Shown piece by piece: positions 57,319 through 64,000 of a stretch of 64,000 bases of DNA. A model generated the notes under the pieces. That model ran no database searches, was not told the origin of the DNA, and worked only from the letters and a program-made list of their open reading frames with translations. A program made the translations under genes and the position numbers. Source of the DNA: Candidatus Gallimonas merdae (GTDB lineage Bacteria > Bacillota > Clostridia > Christensenellales > Borkfalkiaceae); contig CAJFRT010000003.1 of assembly GCA_904419525.1 (NCBI GenBank), positions 1 to 64,000 on the forward strand, given 5' to 3'. Numbering within the stretch: the stretch's first letter is position 1; each line of letters starts with the position of its first letter.

Positions 57319-58287
57319 TTATTCCTCCCTTATCCGGATTATCTGCGAAATTTCGCCCCGTTCGCGGGGCGGCCTCTGAACGGGTGCGTGACAGTACCCG
57401 ATGCCGCTCAGAAAATACGAGATGAATTCCCCTGCGTCCGCCTCTGCCGCGTAGTACACGGGCATGCCGTCGCCCGGGCGGTAATTGTCCATTTTGGAAA
57501 GGTTGACGGTCATGCCGCAGGTATAGCGCCCCTTCAGCTCCACCGCCACGGGCGCGCGTTCCATACGGCAGTACAGCGGATCGACGGCATAGCGCACGAC
57601 CATGACGTCGTGCAGCACCATCCTCCAGCCGGCCGGTTTGGACGCATACCACAGCCGCGAAAGTTCGGCGAGGTACGCATGATAGGCGTCCTGTTTCATC
57701 GAAAAGACATATGCCTGCTCTTCATGCGTCAGGCGCATTCGCGACGTGACTTCATGGCCGAACGCCGTGACGGACACGCCCGAAGAAAAGACGAGCGACG
57801 CGGCCTCTGCATCGCAGCAGATGTTCCATTCCGCATAGTGATTGCGGAAATCGCCGCCCATCATGACGATGCCGCCGATGGAACGCATGGCCGCCGCGTC
57901 CTTTTCGATCGCCCGCGCAATGTTGGTCAGCGGACCGAGCGCGAGGACGGTCAGCCCCTGCCCGTAACGGCGGGCGGCATTGAGAATGGCATCCACCGCC
58001 TCCTCCGCCTCCGAGTTGTCGGGCGCATAGCCCTCCAGCTCCGGCGTCCATTGACAGAGACGGACATTCGTTGCCATGCCGCCGTTCAGCGTATCGCCGT
58101 AGCCCGCATAGACGGGTACGTCCGCGCCGAACAGTCCGCACATGCGCTTGGCGATCTGTGCACGCTCGCGCGTATTCCGGAAAACCGTCGTCACGCAGAC
58201 AAGGTCAACCCCCTGTTTGAGCGCCAGATCGAGCGCAAATGCATCGTCGATGTCGTCTCCGATATCGGTGTCGATAATATACTTCAT
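57319..58287 (-). CDS. Inosine/uridine-preferring nucleoside hydrolase family protein
   Basis: MKYIIDTDIGDDIDDAFALDLAL; VLALGPLTNIARAIEKD; GGIVMMGGDFRNHYAEWNICCDAEAASLVFSSG. Confidence 0.93.
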   Translation of the reverse strand: MKYIIDTDIGDDIDDAFALDLALKQGVDLVCVTTVFRNTRERAQIAKRMCGLFGADVPVYAGYGDTLNGGMATNVRLCQWTPELEGYAPDNSEAEEAVDAILNAARRYGQGLTVLALGPLTNIARAIEKDAAAMRSIGGIVMMGGDFRNHYAEWNICCDAEAASLVFSSGVSVTAFGHEVTSRMRLTHEEQAYVFSMKQDAYHAYLAELSRLWYASKPAGWRMVLHDVMVVRYAVDPLYCRMERAPVAVELKGRYTCGMTVNLSKMDNYRPGDGMPVYYAAEADAGEFISYFLSGIGYCHAPVQRPPRERGEISQIIRIREE

Positions 58288-58299
58288 AAAAAATTTCCT

Positions 58300-59220
58300 T
58301 TATCCCTTCACGGAGCCGAGCATGACGCCCTTCGTGAAATATTTCTGAACAAACGGATAGACACACATGATGGGAATGAGCGAGATGATGACCGCCGCCA
58401 TTTTGATGGACTCGGAGAGCGCCATCTGGTCGGAAGATCCGCCCATGCCCGAGGTGTTCGTCGCCTGCGAGAGCATGCCGCGCAGAACATTCTGAATGAG
58501 CAGCTTATCCTGGCTCTTGATATAGAGCAGTCCCGTCATGTAATCGTTCCACTTCCCCACCGCGATCCAGAGCGCAATGGTGGCAATGATGGGCTTTGAG
58601 AGCGGAAGATAGACGAGCATGAAAATCTGGAACTCTCCCGCACCGTCCAGCGCCGCCGCCTCATGCAGCTCTTCGGAGATGCCCTGATAGTAGCCCTTGA
58701 CAATGAACACGTTGAACGCGCTTGCCGCCCCGATCAGGATATACACCGCATAGCTGTCCGTCAGGTGCAGGACATTCCGGATCAACAGATAAAAGGGAAT
58801 GAGCCCGCCGGAAAAGAGCATGGTGATGAGGACATAGATGAGGAGCGCGCTCCGCCCTTTCAGCCCGCGGCGGGAAAGCGGATAGGCGCCCACCATGGTC
58901 AGCGCAACGGCAAACAGTGTGCCGACGATCGTCACAAACAGAGTGTTGCCGAGCGCGCGGAGAATGCTCTCGCTGCCGCCGAGGACCGCCTCGTACGCAG
59001 CAAAGCTCCAAATCTCCGTCGGCACGCCGTTGACCAGCTCCTGGGAGCGGAAGGATTCCACGATCACGTACACGAAGGGCAGCAGCATGATGGCGAGAAA
59101 GATGACGAACACGGCATACAAAATGATGTTGAATGTGCGCTCCTTCGCCGTTCTGCCAAAGATATGCCTGCAGCCGACCGAAAACCGCTTGCGGAAGCTC
59201 TCTGCCTTTGTGTTTACCAT
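58300..59220 (-). CDS. Carbohydrate ABC transporter permease (MsmG/YtcP-like)
   Basis: Multi-TM; EAAALDGAGEFQIFMLVYLPLSKPIIATIALWIAVGKWNDYM EAA loop; start trimmed to ATG 59220. Confidence 0.93.
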   Translation of the reverse strand: MVNTKAESFRKRFSVGCRHIFGRTAKERTFNIILYAVFVIFLAIMLLPFVYVIVESFRSQELVNGVPTEIWSFAAYEAVLGGSESILRALGNTLFVTIVGTLFAVALTMVGAYPLSRRGLKGRSALLIYVLITMLFSGGLIPFYLLIRNVLHLTDSYAVYILIGAASAFNVFIVKGYYQGISEELHEAAALDGAGEFQIFMLVYLPLSKPIIATIALWIAVGKWNDYMTGLLYIKSQDKLLIQNVLRGMLSQATNTSGMGGSSDQMALSESIKMAAVIISLIPIMCVYPFVQKYFTKGVMLGSVKG

Positions 59221-60173
59221 ATGCCTTCCCCTCCCACCAGCTTGGTGCACTTGTTCGCGATGAGGACGAGCACGCATCCGATGACGGAATTGAACAGTCC
59301 GATCGCCGTGGAAAGCGGGTAGTTGCCGCCCGTCACGCCGAGGTTGTAGAGATACAGTTCGAGCGTTTCGCCCTTGTCCGCGACCACATCGTTGTAGGTG
59401 TTGTAGATCTGGTCGAATCCCGCATACATGATGTTGGAGAGGCTCAGGATCATGTTGATGGAGATGGCGGGAATGAGTCCGGGCAAGGTGATGTGCCACA
59501 TCTTTTTGAAACGTCCCGCGCCGTCCAGGTCTGCCGCCTCATACAGCTGAGGATCCACGTTCATCAGTGCGGCAAGGTAGATGATCGTCCCCCAGCCGAC
59601 GCCCTTATAGATATCCGAAGCGACCAGAAAGAACACATACAGGTTGCTGTCCGAAAAGAAATGCACCGGTTTTCCGAACACCGCATTCATCATGCTCTGA
59701 AACATATCCGAGGCGTCGATGGAGAGAAAAATGCCGCCGAGGACCACCCAGGAAATAAAGTACGGGATATAGGAGACGGACTGGACAAATTTCATGAACT
59801 TCGCGGAGGAGAGTTCGTTCAGAAAGAGCACCAGCAGAATGGGTGCGGGAAACCCGAACAGCAGTTTCAGCCCCGAAATACGCAGGGTGTTGACAAGTTT
59901 TTCTGTAAATAACGAGGTGGAAAACAGCGATTCAAAGTACTTGAAAATGTTGACCGTTCCGTTTACCGAGGCCCATGGGCTGCCCCAGATGCCCAACCGC
60001 ACATAGTAGTCCTTGAAGGCAAGCTGCAGACCGGTTATCGGGTAATAATTGAAGACCGCAAAATAGACAACGAGCGGAAGCGCCATGAGATAGAGCGGCC
60101 AGAACCGCCTGAGATAGGCGAATACCTTCTGCGCCTTTGTCTTTTTTGCAAACGGATTTTTTACGCGTTTCAT
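59214..60173 (-). CDS. ABC transporter permease (LplB-like)
   Basis: YLMALPLVVYFAVFNYYPITGLQLAFKDY; YEAADLDGAGRFKKMWHITLPGLIPAISINMILSLSNIM. Confidence 0.94.
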   Translation of the reverse strand: MKRVKNPFAKKTKAQKVFAYLRRFWPLYLMALPLVVYFAVFNYYPITGLQLAFKDYYVRLGIWGSPWASVNGTVNIFKYFESLFSTSLFTEKLVNTLRISGLKLLFGFPAPILLVLFLNELSSAKFMKFVQSVSYIPYFISWVVLGGIFLSIDASDMFQSMMNAVFGKPVHFFSDSNLYVFFLVASDIYKGVGWGTIIYLAALMNVDPQLYEAADLDGAGRFKKMWHITLPGLIPAISINMILSLSNIMYAGFDQIYNTYNDVVADKGETLELYLYNLGVTGGNYPLSTAIGLFNSVIGCVLVLIANKCTKLVGGEGIW

Positions 60174-60243
60174 CTGCCGTCCTCCCGGTCAGGCTGCGCG
60201 GACGGAATTTCCGTCCGCGCGCTGCATTTTTCAAAGCCGATCA

Positions 60244-62754
60244 TCATTCGCCGTCTTTCTTCGCCTTCTTCTTTTTGCCGATGAGCACGCCTGCCGTGAC
60301 GGCGCCCGCCGCAACCACCACACAGGCGGCGACGATGCCGATGACGGCGCCCGTACCCAGTCCCTTCGGGCTGCCTTCGACGGCGCGGAGCGCGGTCAGC
60401 GCGCGGGACTTCGCCGTATTGCCCGCCGCGGCAGAGGACGCATTATTGATGTTTTGGATCCCCTCTTCCAGCGCGGCGTCGAGCGCCGCTTTGGCTTCGT
60501 CGCTGTACCGATACTGTTCGAGCAGCGCATTGTACTCGGCGCGCAGTTCTTCGACATACTGATCGAGCGTCTCCTTGAGCTGTGCCTCCGCCTCGGCAAG
60601 CGTGGGCACTGCCTGCATCGCGGCAAGAGTCTCGTTATAGAGTGCGTCAACGTCCTCGACGGTGGCAACCTCCATCTCGCAGCCCGCCTCAAACTGAGCG
60701 ACATAGTCGGAAAGGAGCAGCCAGTTGGTGGCGGAATAATCCTCTTCGTTCAGTGTTCCGAGATATTCCTGCAAATCGGCAAGTTTTTCTTCAATGCGCG
60801 CAAGAACTTCCGCCGGAAGATCGTGGTTTTGCTCCGCATAGGCATCTTCGTCGAACTTTGTGGCGTCCAGCGTTGCCTCAAGCACAAAGGGAGATTCCGT
60901 GTTGCGCGCATCGGTGGCATTGGAAATAAACTCTATGTAGAGGATATCCCCTTCCTTCAGATACCATGTCCCGAAGAACGCCTCGTCCGTAGCGCTGTCA
61001 TTCATAGGAGTCGTGCTCACAAGTTTCGTCTCGCCATCGCGCACGATATACACATTGAGCGTGCAGACCTCCGTCCAGCCGGAATCGCCCAGCTCTACGT
61101 CTTCCCCTTCTCTTGCGTCAATGACGAGAGAGCAGTCCTGATTTGCCCGGTAGGCGACGGTCACGCCGATATTCATGCCGACATACCATTTCCAGTTCTG
61201 CGCATAGGCGCCGGGATATTCTTCCTGCAAAGCGCTGTTGGTGAGAACGTCTGCCGCATCGCTCGATTCAAACGTGTCATACGGCGTCATGGTCTCATGC
61301 TGCACGCTTCCCGTGTACATGGTGACGTCCGCCACTGCACCGGAGATCCAGCCGAAGTCGTTCTCGTTAACGGCCTTGGGAAGATCGACATATGTAAAGG
61401 ACTGCATATATGCCTTTACCGCCGTCATCGCCGCATACTGTGTATCGAAATACGCCTGCAATTCCTCTTTGGACGCATAGCTTTCATAGTTTGCAACGTA
61501 GTCGTCATGCGCCTTTTTCAGGGTTGCCCAATCCTGCGGCGTGTAATAGCTCTCCGTCTGTGCATTGTAATAGGCATTCATCTTTGAAAGAAGGTCCGCG
61601 CGCAGCCAGGTGAACGAATCGGGTTCCGTGCCCTCGATCGCGGCGACCGCCGTCTCATATGCCGTTTTCAGCTCCTCTGCCGTTGCATACGTGCCCTCTT
61701 TGAACGCCGTCACATAGCCCTGGATCGTGCTCCACGTCTGCGCCTCGTAATCCGTCTGCGTCAGGGAGGCGACCAGCGCGTCCAGCCGTCCTTCAAAATA
61801 TGTCTTGGAATCGGGCGAAACGGCGTCGATCTCTGCCACGGCGGCGTCATAGGCAGCCTTCGCATCGATCGCGGATTCATAGGAACCCCCTTTGAATGCG
61901 GTGACGCATCCTTCGATCAGGGCCCAGCTCTCATCTGTATAGTCCGATCTGGTGAGAGACGCGACATAGCTGTCCAGCAGGCCGCCGTAGTACGCGCCCG
62001 CATTATCCGTATTCAAAGGCGTGGCGATGACCTGCACGGAATGCATGTTCTGAACATTCCGCAGCCACCCCTCTTCCGTAGTGCTTCCGATCTCGTAATA
62101 GATCACGTCTCCCGTTTCCACCTGGAAGCTGCGGTCGGTCTTGATCACATCAAGGTCAACGTTTCCGTTGCCGTCGGCATCGGGAAGCGCCTCTCCGCTG
62201 ACGCTGTCAACGCCGTTCCGATAGTTCACATAACATTCAAACGTCTCATCCGCGGCGCTGTACTTCCGGATAGAATGAATGAGCGTCGAATTTTCAATTG
62301 CGAGCGAAAGCGAATCGGCTACGGAAAATTTCAGGTCGATGATGCCCTGCATCTTTGAGCGGACAGCGATCACGACGCTCGTATTGGCCGAAAACTGCCA
62401 CTGCCAGTTTTCGGCGTTGAGCGAGGGATAAAGCGTACTTTTCAGCTGATTGCCGTCTCTGCTCTGGTCGGCGGGTCCGTTCCACCCGTCGAATGCCGTA
62501 AGCCCGTAACCGGCGGCTTCTTCATCAAAGGGGCCGATCATCATCTTATAATCGGCGTTCGCTTTCTCCGTGTACCAGTCAAATTTGCTGTATCCCGTAT
62601 GATAGGGAAAATCCTGCAGCGTGTACGTTTCCGCCTCTGCCGCCGCGGGTTCTTCCGCCGCCGCTGACATGCCGCCGACCGCGATCGCCGACGAGAGCGA
62701 CAGCGCACACAACAGCGGCAGCCCAAGCAGCACTGACTTTTTCGTAGATTTCAT
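60244..62754 (-). CDS. Large secreted, membrane-anchored surface protein with duplicated beta-type module and FIVAR-like helical repeats
   Basis: Signal peptide MKSTKKSVLLGLPLLCALSLSSAIAVGG; repeats LDSYVASLTRSDYTDESWALIEGCVTAFK... ; C-terminal TM + KKKKAKKDGE. Confidence 0.83.
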   Translation of the reverse strand: MKSTKKSVLLGLPLLCALSLSSAIAVGGMSAAAEEPAAAEAETYTLQDFPYHTGYSKFDWYTEKANADYKMMIGPFDEEAAGYGLTAFDGWNGPADQSRDGNQLKSTLYPSLNAENWQWQFSANTSVVIAVRSKMQGIIDLKFSVADSLSLAIENSTLIHSIRKYSAADETFECYVNYRNGVDSVSGEALPDADGNGNVDLDVIKTDRSFQVETGDVIYYEIGSTTEEGWLRNVQNMHSVQVIATPLNTDNAGAYYGGLLDSYVASLTRSDYTDESWALIEGCVTAFKGGSYESAIDAKAAYDAAVAEIDAVSPDSKTYFEGRLDALVASLTQTDYEAQTWSTIQGYVTAFKEGTYATAEELKTAYETAVAAIEGTEPDSFTWLRADLLSKMNAYYNAQTESYYTPQDWATLKKAHDDYVANYESYASKEELQAYFDTQYAAMTAVKAYMQSFTYVDLPKAVNENDFGWISGAVADVTMYTGSVQHETMTPYDTFESSDAADVLTNSALQEEYPGAYAQNWKWYVGMNIGVTVAYRANQDCSLVIDAREGEDVELGDSGWTEVCTLNVYIVRDGETKLVSTTPMNDSATDEAFFGTWYLKEGDILYIEFISNATDARNTESPFVLEATLDATKFDEDAYAEQNHDLPAEVLARIEEKLADLQEYLGTLNEEDYSATNWLLLSDYVAQFEAGCEMEVATVEDVDALYNETLAAMQAVPTLAEAEAQLKETLDQYVEELRAEYNALLEQYRYSDEAKAALDAALEEGIQNINNASSAAAGNTAKSRALTALRAVEGSPKGLGTGAVIGIVAACVVVAAGAVTAGVLIGKKKKAKKDGE

Positions 62755-62942
62755 AACACACCCCTTCATCATGATTTGCCCGTCTGTTTTTTGATAGGGC
62801 GCAGGCGTTCCCCGTTCCGTATCCGGTTTGTGAAAATCAGATCATATTTCTCTTTTCATCCGCCCCGGCATTGCCTTTCAGCCACTTCACCGCCGTTCCG
62901 GGCGCCTTTCGGAAAACGGCGTGTGACTTATTTCCGTTTTTT

Positions 62943-62971
62943 GTTATATCATAGCTTTCCCTGTTCTTCAA
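62943..62971 (-). promoter_or_regulatory. Candidate promoter for the surface protein/importer operon
   Basis: On - strand TTGAAG-17 nt-TATAAC, ~190 nt upstream of the surface-protein start. Confidence 0.5.
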
Positions 62972-63050
62972 CCGATTTTCCGAAATCCCGCCGCTACGCA
63001 AAACAAACAGCCGAATTTCAAAATTTTTATATCGGAATGTCCTGCATCCG

Positions 63051-64000
63051 TCACTGCTGTTCGGACAGAAGAGTCAGGCTTCCGCTGCCGCCCGCCGCCG
63101 TCTGAAACGCATAGGCCGTGAGCTTGGGCGCAGCGGGCACACAGAGTTCATCGGTCGTCTGCGTAGGGTTCTCCTCGTCGAGGCGGTAGTATACCCGCGA
63201 CGGATCGGGGTCATAAAAGAGCCCGTAACGGGCATAGCCGTTGTCCTGTTCGCCCGCGCCACCCCACGAATCACGGGCGACGTCGTACATCTTGAACAGA
63301 TTGACCGTTTCGACGTAGGGCATTCGCGTGGAAACGGCGTGATAGAGATTGATGACGGACTGCGCGGCAACCGTCTGCCCGCGTCCGAAATCGGAAAAAC
63401 CGATCTCGGACAGGAATACTTTTTTGTGCTTCCCCTCGTTTTCAAGCACGACGGCATAGATGGCATTGTTCTTTTCCACAAAGCTGTCCTCGTCAAGCGG
63501 CGTCAGATCCCACACATAGGGATGCCAGTTGACGACCTGAAAGTAGTCGTCGGGATCCAGGGAGGACTGCTCCTCGCCCTGCGTCGCATAAAATCTGCCG
63601 TATTCGCCGCTTGCGATGTTGTCATAGATCGCCTGAAGAAACCACTGCATACTCGGATCGCCGTTCTCCGTGTCGCTGTTGCCCAGGCCGAAGCGCTCGG
63701 TCAGGCCGCCCATGACGGCAACCGCATCGGGGTTGGCATCATGGATCCCGCGCGAGGCGTACCACAGCATGTCCGTGGCGATCGCCGCCATCTCTTCGGA
63801 AGTAAAGCGCCCGTTCGTCTCGGCGTCGAACATGAAGTCGGGATTGTTCAGCTCGTTGTCTATCTCCCAGTACTGCACCTCGGGAAACTCGGACACCAGA
63901 TGATACCATGTCGTATAGTAGTCCTCCAGCCAGAGAATGTAGTCGCTTCCGGGCACCATGTTGCGCCGCAGCTTTCCGACAGTGGACATGCCGTTGTTAA
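63051..64000 (-). CDS. Clan-A-like glycoside hydrolase (GH5/GH39-like), truncated by window edge
   Basis: Open to the window end; VQYWEIDNELNNPDF (acid/base Asn-Glu) and KKVFLSEIGFSDFG (candidate nucleophile Glu). Confidence 0.7.
   Translation of the reverse strand, partial: NNGMSTVGKLRRNMVPGSDYILWLEDYYTTWYHLVSEFPEVQYWEIDNELNNPDFMFDAETNGRFTSEEMAAIATDMLWYASRGIHDANPDAVAVMGGLTERFGLGNSDTENGDPSMQWFLQAIYDNIASGEYGRFYATQGEEQSSLDPDDYFQVVNWHPYVWDLTPLDEDSFVEKNNAIYAVVLENEGKHKKVFLSEIGFSDFGRGQTVAAQSVINLYHAVSTRMPYVETVNLFKMYDVARDSWGGAGEQDNGYARYGLFYDPDPSRVYYRLDEENPTQTTDELCVPAAPKLTAYAFQTAAGGSGSLTLLSEQQ

Noticed and set aside
1-64000. CRISPR arrays, transposases, restriction or other defence systems
   Set aside because: No spaced direct-repeat array, IS-type inverted repeats with transposase, or defence-family motifs were found on reading the sequence and ORFs.

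Overview
This 64 kb bacterial chromosomal window is GC-rich with AT-rich islands, and gene content suggests an anaerobic Firmicutes/Clostridia-like host (inference). On the + strand it carries a three-gene NuoE/NuoF/[FeFe]-hydrogenase operon, an M20 dipeptidase, a VanH-like D-2-hydroxyacid dehydrogenase and serC-serA. On the - strand it carries glycogen phosphorylase, a two-component system, RadC, S21, an ArsR-like regulator / glycerol-1-phosphate dehydrogenase / TIM-barrel isomerase operon, two phosphohexomutases, and a ~16 kb polysaccharide cluster (Wzx, Wzy, glycosyltransferases, dTDP-rhamnose and GDP-mannose genes, priming transferase). The rest of the - strand holds GH31+GH3, Gfo/Idh + isomerase + AraC, a lipid kinase, U32 peptidase, RNase J, a 16-residue-repeat coiled-coil protein, and a CUT1 ABC importer operon with a nucleoside hydrolase, lipoproteins, a large surface protein and an edge-truncated glycosidase. 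Two tRNAs (Glu-CTC, Thr-CGT) are present. No CRISPR array, transposase, prophage or obvious defence system was seen. Observations most worth checking: (i) a single in-frame UGA splitting an otherwise intact glycerol-1-phosphate dehydrogenase; (ii) a perfect 16-bp inverted copy of the tRNA-Glu 3' end just past its terminator, next to a hairpin-rich non-coding block; (iii) a tandem 16-aa repeat protein with an uncharacterised C-terminal domain; (iv) a Met-to-Ile change in the second H-cluster motif of the hydrogenase; (v) a compositional junction inside the flippase gene; (vi) a nucleoside hydrolase inside a carbohydrate-type importer operon with a duplicated-domain surface protein.
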